Assembly: GCA_014526335.1 (NCBI GenBank)
Contig: JACTAT010000032.1
Location: 1,169,026 to 1,233,025 of the forward strand
Length of the DNA stretch: 64,000 bases
Source: Chrysaora quinquecirrha
Taxonomy: Eukaryota; Cnidaria; Scyphozoa; Semaeostomeae; Pelagiidae
Direction of reading: 5' to 3'
Positions 10,715 to 21,422 of the stretch are shown here, piece after piece (position 1 is the first letter of the stretch; every line of letters starts with the position of its first letter). Position numbers and translations under genes: made by a program. The notes under the pieces are model-generated. The model searched no databases. It saw nothing but the letters and a program-made list of their open reading frames with translations, and had not been told where the DNA came from.

Positions 10715-13700
10715 ATGGACGGGACCGAAGATAAGAATAAAATTGAGCTGGCTGTATCGCTATTGAAAGAAGTCATTAATCTGTCTACATCTACGTCTAC
10801 TACATCGTCTTCTACATCTTCTTCATCAACAACAACTGGGGCAGCAAATCATGTTAATAATGTTGGCCTAACAAGGGCCTTGCCCTTGGCAAGAAATAAC
10901 CGTGCGATAGAAAACTTCAGGTAAGGAAGCTATTCATTTTTGTTGTTGTTTGGTTTGTTTCCGATTCCATGTCCTATTTACTTTTCGCAATTGGACATCT
11001 GCGTTTCCTATTTCTATGGTTTCCTCTCTACCCTGCAGGGCAACTTTTCCTGCGATGTCAGCCAGAGGAATCAACCATCAGTCATTGAGGCAGGTAATCC
11101 CAGAAGGAAGAACTCCCACAAACAGTTTCATTCCGGGGAAATACTTTAAAGTAAAAGAAACCTGGACCAACGAATTTTGCTGCATACCTTATACTTGGTC
11201 GAAGGAAACTCCATCGGCTAAGTTAAACGAGACTCTAAGGAAAGCTGGTCTTGGAAAGAAGAAGATTTGCTTTAGCAACAGATTTGCAAACCACGAAGAG
11301 GTTTGTAAAAAGCTTGAGGAGGAGTTTTTGCCTCTCACGGACTGTGGAGGCTACACCCTCCTGAGAAGTGTTGGCGGTGGAGTTTGTAGGCCACTGGAAA
11401 AACTTCCTATCAACTGGTTCAACATCAAAGACATACGAAGCTGCTTATCTCGGCAGGCTTGTATTTACATACGCCCCATCCAAAAGAATTTGGACATGTC
11501 CAAGAAGATTATTGCAGTAAGTAATTTACAAGTGCTATTGACACCTGGATATCACCCCTATCAAATTCCTTGCCCTATTGCTGGCAACTCAAATCCTATG
11601 AAATGCCCTGGTCTTGAATCTTTAAAATTTAGATTTGGCCATACATGTTTATTCTTTTATAAGAAACTTGGGTAACCAAGTTTTTTTTACCCCATCTTTT
11701 GCTGAGTCAACATACAACCTTATGGGTCAAATACATAGATTCGACACAGGTTTATCCCAAATCAACATGGAAACTTGTTTAGTTAAGTAAATGGAAAATC
11801 TTTGGTAGCCTTGGGTATTTGATACAAGCGGGGGGGCTTATTTAAAATTTTGGCTCAGAGGGGAGGGGCTTATTAGAGAGAGGAGCTTAATAGAGAGAGA
11901 GGGGGGCGCTAAATAGAGCTATTACAGTATGGTTGCTGTCATTTGTAGGTTCACAAGTGCAGTGCACAAAAGTTTAACTTTCCATACAGGGTAACTTATG
12001 TCTCGTTCAATTCCTACCCCTGACCATCCCCCCCGGGACACCCCCGGGCATTTGCGCAAAAAAATTTCTCGGCCCCCGGGCATTTGACTGTAAATTTTCC
12101 CCGGCCCCCGGGCATTTGTGCACCAATTTTTTGTTGACCCCGGGCTGCCCGGGTGGGGGATGGTCAGGGTAGGAATTGAACGAGACATTAGTCCCATGAT
12201 TTCAAACTGAAATTATTATTTATTGATCTACTGTGTATGTTTGAGAGTTGGTTGTTTTGAAGAGACTCTTGCTCCAGAACATTGTATGACAGCTAAATTT
12301 AATCCACAACTTATTCATATTCATTGAGAGACTTGTGCGTGAGTGTGCAGCAGCAAGATTTAAGTCACAAGACTAAATGTTAGTGGCCTATTCCCCAGTA
12401 GCAGCACATTTCATTTTCCATCTTAGATCAATCTAGATGCTGGTCCAGACTTACAATGCTTTGGTTGTGGGTCAGTGATGGCTGCTCCATTGTTAGAAGA
12501 ACATATAAAGCACTGCCAGCCATCAATTGATATGAGGTATGAGCTTCTGAATATCTGTCACATGTAGACAAATAACAAAACCTTGACAACTTTTACCTGC
12601 TGTCACATTCAAGTTTGCTTTTTTACTCAAACTAGCCTGGATTGGTAAAGTACAAGTTGTGAGTTTGTTTAATTTTCTTTTTAATTCTCTTTCATTATTG
12701 TTCAAAAATGGGGACAAAAGTATTCTTTCAAAAGAAAACAGGCAACTCATATTGGTTTCAACGTGCAATTTTGATTTTCTAACTTTCAGCTTTTGTTCAA
12801 TTTGCAACTGGCAAATTAGGTGCAACTTGTACATAACTTGCAAGGACACCTTACAATATCACAAAATTGTCCCCTGTTTTCTCTTTCAGGATTGATCATG
12901 GCAACACTCCATCACCAAGCATCAAGGTTTGTTTTTTCCTCATCTGTTTGCAAAGTGGCATGTTTTCGTGGCTTTTTTGTTTTAACAATATATCTAAAAA
13001 TGGGTTCCAAAAGAGATACTACACTTTCTCTGAAACAATACCATCTCTGCCACTGGGAGGTACAGGCAACATATTTTTTATTTCTTTTCTTGATATACTA
13101 TATCAAATCTTTCAAAAATTCAGCTTGCTTGGCCTACAGTTATTGGAGGCACATGATAAAGTGCTTGACCTGCATTAATTTTGAAACCTAGTACAGTCCA
13201 TCTTATGCCCATGATACTTGGGCCACTGCTTGCTTACAAATTTTCAAGAAAATTTTCAATTGTAATTGTTTAGCAATTTGAAGAGTCTTTCATACCTCAG
13301 AATCTATCAGAATGTGGAATATGAAGCATTCCTGGCAGTGGTGGACACTTTGCCAAATATTGGGGGAAACTATTTTGCACCCTCTTGCCTCCCAAGTGTC
13401 CGCCACTGATTCTTGGTGTGTTGCTGTGCGTGTATTTGGAAGAGTTATTCTTTTGACAGGCATTCTCTGAAAGGGCATTACAGTGGAACGTGTGATATCT
13501 TGATTTGATATATAATAATTTCACTTTGTTTTCATATCAGGTAACTGGTCAAAGGAGAAGTTGGTCAGACATCCAACCTGATTTCTCAGACAGCAGTTCA
13601 TCAGTTCTACCAGGTAAATCTAATGGTCAAGTTTCTATATCTAAAAGATCTGGTACAGAACCAAATTCAAACAAACTCCTTGGTTGTAATTAGGTATGAT

Positions 13701-15883
13701 ATTAATAAATCGTTTTCATAGAGAAAAAAATCCAACCTTTTCTGAACAATTTCATAACACTTTATTTTTAGATGGCAATAAGTTAAATACTAAAAAAATT
13801 GGAATAAAAAGCAGATGTCACATTTTCTTAATTTTTCCAACGCCCCGTGGGGATACAGTGCCGAACAGCTCATTCTTGGTGTGGGGATACAAAGCACGAT
13901 TACTCACACCTGCCACAGCAGTCTATGAGTTAAATTGACAGTAAACGCCACATGTACAAACTACATTTTTCCAGCCAAGCTGTTTTGGATTGTATGTGAT
14001 GAATTACATTCATGAGATCAGACTGTATTAGATTCTTGAATTGTGATTCTTCCTGAGATAGAGGATGGATTGCATAGTAAGTGGGATAGAGGATGGATTG
14101 CATTGTGGTTGAAGCATACTTTTTCAGGTCTATTGCAGGGCAATACTAATTTTTGTTATTTTGCATAATATATAATCAAATTTATAATACTTGGATTGTC
14201 ATAGCCAAAAATAAGATCAACTCATATGTTTCATATGTTCTTCAAAATAACAACATTCATAGGTTCTTCAAAATAACAACCTAATGAAAAACCTGGGTGA
14301 AAGGGTTCTTGCATAAAGGAATAAACATTGAAGACTTCCGGCTGCCAGTTATTACTTGCGGAAGGTTAATGTATGCAGGTTTTTACTGTATTGAGAGTCT
14401 CTGTTTATATTTTTCCTTTCTAATTTGTGTTTTTATTATTTTTAGCTGACAAAAATAAAACAAGAAACCTTGAATGTGAGATTTGCAAGCAGCTTCTTTA
14501 TGATGGAACACAGATAGCAAAACAAGATTCATGTGCCTGTTTGTTCCACAATATATGCCTAAGGCAATGGAAAGACACTGTGCCTATAGGAAAATCAATT
14601 GACTGTCCAGTCTGTAGGAAACCATTCACAATAGTAATATTGTGTGATCTCCTTGACCTGAAAACAAGCAGTGAACCAGAGGGAATGCTGGATCTGCCAA
14701 ACATCATGGCCTTAGATGAAGATGAGTTGGGAAATCAGGATACTCTGGCATCAAATGTAATAAATCAGGAAATTAATGAATCAGGCAATGCACATGAGAG
14801 CTCAACCATCCATGAGGTCTTGAAGCAACAACAAAAGAAGGAGGTGACATATACCAAGAGTGGTGAAGAGTCTTTTATGACTGTCCATGTAAGAAGAGGT
14901 CATGTATTAGAAGATGGCCTCTCAGAGCTGCTTGAAATAGATCCTGACGAGTGGAGATCATCTTTGAAAGTTACCTTTGTTGGAGAAAGTGGTATAGACA
15001 CTGGTGGTTTGTCTAGGGAGTTTTGCACGCTGTTGTATTCTTCCTTGGCTGAGTCAAGCCTTGTGTCTGGGAAACCACCAATGCTCACACTTTATATTGC
15101 AGAGAAAAGATACAAGAGATTCAGAAAGCCTCATAGCTGAGTTTCCTGACAGCATTCCTGTGTTGAAGGATAATTCAAAAGTCTTCAGAAATTGGGGTTT
15201 TCAATGAAATTGTTTCACCTGCTAATTTTCCTGAGATATATGAAATAGGTTACAGCAAGAAAGTGGAATTGTCGAATAAAGCAGGCATCATACATGAAGT
15301 TGTTCAGCATTTTCAAGTCAGCTCATGCTTAGAAGAAGTACAGAGCCTTCTAAAGGGGCTGTCAAGACACAATGTGCTGTCATTGTTGCGGGAAAATCCA
15401 GAAGAGGCATGCCAATTATTCAATAACCCAATACTGCAGCTGCAAGAAATGTTGGATTTCTTCAAGCCAGAGTGGTCTTCAGAGGGCTCAAGCAGGCGAG
15501 TGAAGGAGGATGAGGTATATTATTACTGGGTTAAGTTTCTGAAGGAATGTTCACGGGGAAGAGTAACATGCCGTGCTACTAAAGTGGAAGATTTAGGAAC
15601 TGACAGTAGTTCCCCAAGAAATGACCCTTCCATTGCAACCTTAAGCTTGGAAGGTGTGATGCAGTTCATCACTGGTTGCCGTCAGAAGCCCATTTCCACA
15701 TTTGGGCGAATAACATTTGAACATGATAATTCAGACCCCAGTTCAAGAAGGCATGTATTTGCCAACACTTGTGCCATGCAGCTCATCATCCCTGTAAATG
15801 CAGCATACACAGGATCTTACAAAAAATTCATCCAGCAGCTTACAGAAGATATATTCAATGGACCGGATTTTAGACAGGTGTGA
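10715..15883 (+). pseudogene. Transposon-borne RING plus HECT E3 ubiquitin ligase gene, frame broken late
   Basis: Spliced model with phases that agree: 10715-10920, 11039-11516, 12427-12536, 12890-12926, 13541-13613, 14446 onward. Start MDGTEDKNK has a good context (AAAATGG). Exon 3 encodes a C-x2-C...H-x3-C finger (CFGC then HIKHC). Exon 6 opens with a RING finger (CEIC, CLFHNIC, CPVC) and runs into a HECT N-lobe (FVGESGIDTGGLSREF). After 15140 the frame is lost and part of the N-lobe is missing; it resumes from about 15200 (FNEIVSPANFPEIYE) and ends with the C-lobe, where NTCAMQLIIP supplies the likely catalytic cysteine. HECT ligases pass ubiquitin through that cysteine to a substrate. 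The break near 15140-15205 may be damage or an unusual splice. The protein resembles the G2E3-like families common in cnidarian genomes. Confidence 0.8.
11999..12187. mobile_element. 189-bp MITE, PIF/Harbinger-like, in an intron
   Basis: Termini TGTCTCGTTCAATTCCTACC and the inverted copy enclose a CCCCCGGGCATTTG-rich centre; TTA flanks both sides (11996-11998, 12188-12190). A 3-bp TTA duplication is typical of PIF/Harbinger. It lies in the second intron of the HECT gene. Confidence 0.85.
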
Positions 15884-16753
15884 GTGTAACATGAACCAAC
15901 ATTTTTTATTGTTATTGTTTTGCTGATGTTTGATCTGTGTGATTTTAGGGAAGTTTCCTTGACTTGACTATTTTGTAAAATCCAGTTTGACAGCACTTTA
16001 CTTTTCTGCTGGAACATACTGTATATATACAGTATATCCTAGAATTTGAAATAAAATTCAGAAACACCACCAAGAGTAGGGCTACCACAGGATGTAAAGT
16101 TGATTATTGTTACTGTTATTGTTATTGACTATTTGTTGCTTGGGAGGGGGTACTTCATTGTGGACCTGCATCTGAAGTATGACAACATGAACCACTTGTA
16201 TGACCTTGATTTGCTACAAGTCTTTGTTTTTGCTTTCCATTCACATTGTCATGGTACACAACGACAATGAAATAACGAGGGAAGAATTAGCAAGTCAAGC
16301 AGGATACAATTTTTTAGCATTTCTAACTCATGTGCATAAATATCAAGGAAAAACATGTCTTATCCATGTGTATGAATTTGGTTGGTTTTAAGACTCAACA
16401 ATGATCCTTTGCTACCAGACTTCCTAGGTTGGTATGAGAGAATCCTTAAAACTACCAACCCATTTATCTGAATTCAGGTAATTAGCAAATAATGATTATT
16501 GCATGTTTCTTATATACTTGTTTCTTATAAAAAGAAAGCGTGTACTACGCTTTCAGAAAACGTTTTTATTTTTTTGCTATGAACAGGTCAAGAGCTATGT
16601 AACTTAAAATTGAGAAGCTTTTTAAGATTGGTTATTTTATGCAATTTTTTCCTACGTAAATTTTGACAATACCTAAGATATTAGCAACCATTCAGTTCAG
16701 TTTGTAGTTACCTGGCATATCGTGAAATATGAAATGTTTTCTTACAGTTGTTA
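15884..16753. other. Gap between the convergent HECT and integrase genes
   Basis: AT-rich, holding a TATATATACAGTATAT palindrome at 16021-16036 and TTTCTTATAAAAAG near 16525, a motif shared with the MITE at 18787-19146. No gene seen. Confidence 0.6.
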
Positions 16754-19700
16754 TCAGGTTGATACAAGTTCTTCAACGATTTGTTTTGTTTGTAAGTAGT
16801 TGTCTATTCCAAAGTTCTCACGTCTTTCTGATGAATCTACAAGTCGATTTAAAGCAGCCAGCTGAGCCACATTCAAAGGACAGCCAGTGTCAGGAACAAT
16901 CACTTCTGCATTTGACAATGGAGATTCTACAGTTGGTCCTTCATAATCTATGCCATAGGAAGTTGCTTCAGCCTGTAAATATAGTATGTTACATATGCAC
17001 AATGTCAGTAAATATGGCTCCAGAAATTGATGTTAAAGGGTAATGGTGAGAGACTCCTACATTTATTGATACAATACCTTTCCTCCCAAAATGTGCATCC
17101 ATGCAGCTGCGGAGCCAGCACTTGAAAAGTTACAAAATTTTATGTGACCACCCTCTTCAAACTCTCGGAAAATGCAAACAATGCCATCTTAGTTAAATTT
17201 ATACAGTGTACTCGGTTGTAAAGAATATTCATTTGATCGAATCTCGGGAACCATCTATTTGAAGAATGGTGTAAGGGACTATGGGCCAGGGGGGAGCTTT
17301 TTTGATCTTGAATTCCAGATCTTGAATTAGGTTGTCTCATCTTGAATTTTAAACCTTGAATTAGCGACTCCCAGGGTCTACTGGGATAAAATGGGTAAGT
17401 TTGGGGTAACATGGGCAGGGTGAAAGATTTGGATAAATTTTGCCAAAATCTTTTTGGAGTTTTCCCCTAGCTAGAACCCCTTTAACTACCGAATATTGAT
17501 TGATCAGTCCAGAGTCAGAATATTGATTTTCAGTTCAGCCTGCCCACGGGTCTACCAAATAAAGACATAATGCTTGTGACATATTCCCCATTTGGATGAT
17601 GGGTCTACACATACTGTAAGCTAACTTGTTTTACCCTATACCATATTTATGCATATGGGTCAGTGGTGGGCACCTGCCAGGCAAGGGTTATGATCGCCCC
17701 CAATGTTGCCTAAAAAAGGATCTTTTGTTTAAAAAGAATATAAATAAAGAATGCTCCCTAACTGAAACAATATAGCTTTGGCCCCTTATATTTGGCAAAG
17801 TGTCCACCATTGGAATTGACGCCTTTAAAAGCGTTCTCATTAGATCAGCAAGGATATCTAAGCACTTATATATCCTTGCTCATCCAATTCAACCTAAATT
17901 CGTTTGAGCTGTTTAGTAGGAATGAGGTATTATAAAACTGAATACATGCAAAATACAACTGGCATGGATGGCTACTCACGTCTGACCTGGGTTCCCAAAT
18001 TTCCTCTGCAACTGTTGAACCAGAATTAGCAATGTTATGCAGGCCATATATCCAAAGTTGATTTGGTGTCATACTATTGCAGCTGCTGATTTTGTGTCTG
18101 TCCCAGCCTTCAGTGAACATTGCAAGGTGGTTGTTTATTCTTTTTAAATATGTGTACTGCAGACAAAACATATGAATTTCATTGTCCACATCTAGCAACC
18201 CTTCTGCTTCAAGAAAACTGAATACACAATAATAGATATAAACAACACCCAGGTATACATCAACCCACAACCTTTCAATGCGTTGGTTGTGGGTGCTTTT
18301 GCTGGCAATGAAGCTTCCCCTGTCAGTACCACGTTTCTTTATCATGAACCTTGCTACATCCACATTTTCAACTCCATGATCACCTCTCACTCTTGAAGGA
18401 AGGCCAAACTTGTCAACCGCTGCTATGAATGCTTCTAAGACTGTTGAGGCTTTGTTATTAGTATTACATTCAAGGAATATTTTTTTTCTTGAATACCCAT
18501 CAATGCCTCTGTGAATCACCAACCGCCATCTACACAAGGAAAAAGAAAATTTCATAATAGAGGAAAAACCCTTGAAATTGTCCAGAATAGTAGGTAGATA
18601 TGTTGCTTCAAATATCTAAAAATTGATCGGATAAACTCAATCTTCCAAGAAAGCATTTTTGCAGATGTACAGTATTAAGAAGCAACTCGGTTCTCTTTTC
18701 TCATTCTTCATTGACTTCCAGCCTCATTCAGCAATTTTTTAAAGTTGTTTTGAGATCCTATTTCATTACATGTCCCAATACACGTATTTTTTTTATAAGA
18801 AACTGCCCATAAGAAACTCAAATCTCAGACTGCCAAAAAATTAAGAAACTTCAGTACTGGGAAAATACAAGTTAAAACACTATTTATTTTGATATAAAGG
18901 AAATCCTTAACATATTTTTACTTTGTTTTTACGTGTTTCCTGTATCATATTACTCGTAAGGTACCTGAGTAATGTCTAAACATTGGAAAGGCTTCAGAAA
19001 ACAGTGTTTTGAAATGTTCATGAGGGACAGGTAGTGAACATGAAGATTGTTATGAAACCTTTAAGAAACTCCGAGTACTGAAAATCTGATCTTTTTAAGA
19101 AACTTTCAGTACTGGCCCAAATTCTTAGTTTCTTATAAAAAAAAAATATCAAAGTTTTGGTTTAATAAATCTATTTTTATTTCATTGAAATACTGTACTG
19201 TACCTTATAAGCTTGTGATGGCCATCTATGTGCCAAAGTGACAGTGGACCATGTACTTGATATTTTCTTCTATGTACCAATTGTAACTGAATCATCCTTA
19301 AGAGAACTCCTTCTGGGTCCACTCTTTGCATAGCTTTCCTCAGTTTTCTTTCCTGTACCCTTAAACCATCAGCCAAAAGCAAACCATTCATGCGCCTGTA
19401 TCCACAATTTGGGAAATCTTTCATTTTTTGCAGGATCACGTTATCCAGTCTTTCATCAGTTACATCACTGTATAGTTGTCCTATTTCAAGGCCATAATCT
19501 TTCATCCTTCGTTTTATTGTTCGACTGCTTACTCCTATCATTTCACTTATTTTCTCTGTTGAAAATCCATGGGACAAATAAAACTCAAGTTGACATTTGG
19601 GAATATTGAAGGCGGGACGCCCCCGGATACCAGTTAATATCAATGGCGAAAGGTAACCTTCATTTATGTCTTCATTTACAATATGAATGCAATGTTTAGC

Positions 19701-20159
19701 TTTACCAATGAGATCTATGACAATTGGATTTAGATCATACAGGTCATTAGCCTTGACTACAATTTCATGTAGGTTGTCTAGTTGAAATTGAATTGAGTCT
19801 AAATCATCTTTTTTCAGACAAGGCTGTTCCAGTCTGCTGATTAAGGTTAATAAAATTCCTCTGATGCGATTTTCGATAGTCTCCAATGGAGCAGTGCAGC
19901 ACTGTAAAAAGAAATGAATAAAGTTTTAATCTTGACATCGAAGGCTGAGGGCATACGGTAACATGTAGCGACTCATGAGTTGATTACATTCAAAAGAATA
20001 CAAATCAGTGAAAGATGGCCAATAAACGGCATTATTGATAGTATCCAAAACTTCAATTATCATTTTATCTAAAAAAAAGATGATCCTGTCCATTTGTGCT
20101 TGTGCCATATCAAAATTCACATTACCAAGCAGCGCAGCATGAATATTATGATTATTCAA
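16754..20159 (-). CDS. IS3EU-like transposase, rve/IS3-type integrase core, spliced
   Basis: Exons (minus) 19901-19204, 18529-17980 and 16972-16754 have GT-AG ends and agreeing phases. Together they give 1467 bases including the stop, 488 amino acids. An upstream exon near 20159-19926 ([13 protein letters not shown]) is likely, but its junction does not fit in phase. Domains in order: helical N-terminus, [16 protein letters not shown] with the helix-turn-helix [20 protein letters not shown], then the integrase core with Asp in LWHIDGHH, Asp in [12 protein letters not shown] and Glu in QRIERLW, with 34 residues between the last two. All three catalytic residues are present. The family cuts and joins transposon ends. 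The C-terminal exon ends [20 protein letters not shown]. No disabling change was found in exons 2-4. Confidence 0.87.
18787..19146. mobile_element. MITE with TTTTTTATAAGAAACT ends in a transposase intron
   Basis: The left start TTTTTTTTATAAGAAACT is inverted at 19127-19146 (AGTTTCTTATAAAAAAAAA). TA flanks both sides, suggesting a Tc1/mariner-type duplication. The AAGAAACT motif recurs inside, and related stretches occur near 16520 and 41145. Confidence 0.65.
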
Positions 20160-20518
20160 TGTCTGCAGTGTTTCTGAACTTTTCTAACAAAATTGGAACC
20201 AGTGGCAGTACAGTATAGGCCTATATTATATCAGTCTATATCGTCCTAAAAATGGCCTAAATGAAGGGCAGCCCTTATTCGATGATGAGATGAAAATATT
20301 TTGAAGACAAAATGAGAACATCCCCTCAGGAAAGTCAATGACAAGACTGTTGCCAGTCAAGACCTTAGAACTGAAAAAAAATTACGTTAAATACTAGATA
20401 CTCACAGACATTCTCGGTGTATCTCTCGCTTGTGGCATCCTTGTCAAAAACAAACTATATTGGTCCAATAGGTCATATTGGTCTGTAACAACATCATTTC
20501 CTTCGCGCAAGAGTCCGT
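20160..20518. other. 5' region of the IS3EU-like transposase, up to the TIR
   Basis: Probable promoter/5' UTR of the minus-strand transposase; I see no motif I can defend. Confidence 0.4.
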
Positions 20519-20824
20519 CTATCTTTTGCGCATTCAGCGCGCGCACCTCACAACTGCAGTCGAACATCATGTCAAAGGTTATTACGGACGTTTAATGTTA
20601 CTACGGACGTCTAAGGTCACTACGGACGTTTGATAAGGTCACTACGGACGTCTAAGTTTATTGCGGACGCCTAAGGTCACTACGGGCATCCGATATTACT
20701 ACGGGCGTCAAGGTCGCTACGGACATCTGTTGTTGCTACGGACGTCTGAGGTCACTGGTCACTACGGACGTCCAACATCACTGCTGTGTAACGTTTCGAT
20801 TTTTGTCACGATTGCCGCTTCATA
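20519..20824 (-). repeat. Right TIR of IS3EU-like element with tandem array
   Basis: 306 bp, inverted partner of 10376-10652; it differs in number and order of the CTACGGACGTC-containing units. Such subterminal arrays usually serve as transposase binding sites; that role is inference. Confidence 0.92.
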
Positions 20825-20830
20825 AAAATT
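20825..20830 (+). repeat. Target-site duplication AAAATT, right of IS3EU-like element
   Basis: Exact copy of 10370-10375, directly after the TIR end CCGCTTCATA. Confidence 0.9.
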
Positions 20831-21119
20831 ACCACATATGGGAATACTGAATGGAACCATTTCACTTCAAATACTTTAATGCGTCAAATTCATTTTTGCA
20901 GGTGGAAGTTTGAGAAAATTGGCACTTATGATAATCTGCAGTCCGCCAAATGGCAAACGATTCTTCAGTTTCCTGAAAACAAACTCAACTGCTTCGAAAC
21001 CTTTGCACTTATTTGTGATCCTTCATCTAATATCAGGACATCAAAGTTCTCCCAGTTTTTCAACTTCCAAATATTTGTCTCTATTTGTTTAAACAGTTCT
21101 TCCTTCTCACATCCGCATG
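20831..21119 (-). pseudogene. PIF1-like helicase relic, middle segment
   Basis: Minus strand reads CEKEELFKQIETN, then FDVLILDEGSQISAK (Walker B region, DE), then after a frameshift RLPFGGLQIIISANFLKLPP, the PFGG.Q.i..GDF.QLPPv block of PIF1 proteins. It lies directly between two transposon insertions. It continues at 24838-24980 towards the N-terminus and at 10369-9923 towards the C-terminus. Confidence 0.88.
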
Positions 21120-21422
21120 CAGTGGCATTCCCAGAGGAAAATAACTGGGATGGACAAAAAGTTTGGGGGTCTGGAGGATTTTTTTGGGGTCACGCCCTTC
21201 AAACGCTCAGAAAAGGGGGAAACGCCCATTCTAAATCATTCTAATGCAATATAGAAATAAGCAAAAAATCAGCCATTTACCAGACTTAGTTCAAGAATTA
21301 TCACACTGATGTATAAAATCTGCAACAAAAACAAAACGTTTTTCAAATTTACTACTGTATATGCAAATCAATGATAATATTTCTGTCTGGTGTCTTTTCT
21401 TACTGGTTTCAAAAAAATCATT

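Larger units (their letters stand above)
10376..20824. mobile_element. IS3EU-like 10.4-kb DNA transposon with integrase and RING/HECT genes
   Basis: Bounded by inverted repeats beginning TATGAAGCGGCAAT, with exact 6-bp AAAATT duplications outside. It sits in a PIF1-like relic, and removing the element plus one duplication restores that reading frame. It encodes a minus-strand integrase (rve/IS3-type core, 16754-20159) and a plus-strand RING/HECT gene (10715-15883) that converge. The class name IS3EU is from memory of eukaryotic relatives of bacterial IS3. A Harbinger-type MITE (11999-12187) and a TA-flanked MITE (about 18787-19146) sit in introns. Perfect duplications and an open integrase suggest fairly recent movement. 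Confidence 0.85.

Noticed and set aside
15060..15110. A 45-base intron that would restore the HECT frame after 15140
   Set aside because: GTGTCTGGG...TTGCAG gives an open joint, but it is shorter than introns I would accept here and does not repair the later break near 15190. Kept as a remark only.
20829..21119. Independent plus-strand gene at 20879-21244
   Set aside because: The minus strand of the same stretch carries clear PIF1 motifs; the plus frame crosses into the hAT end.
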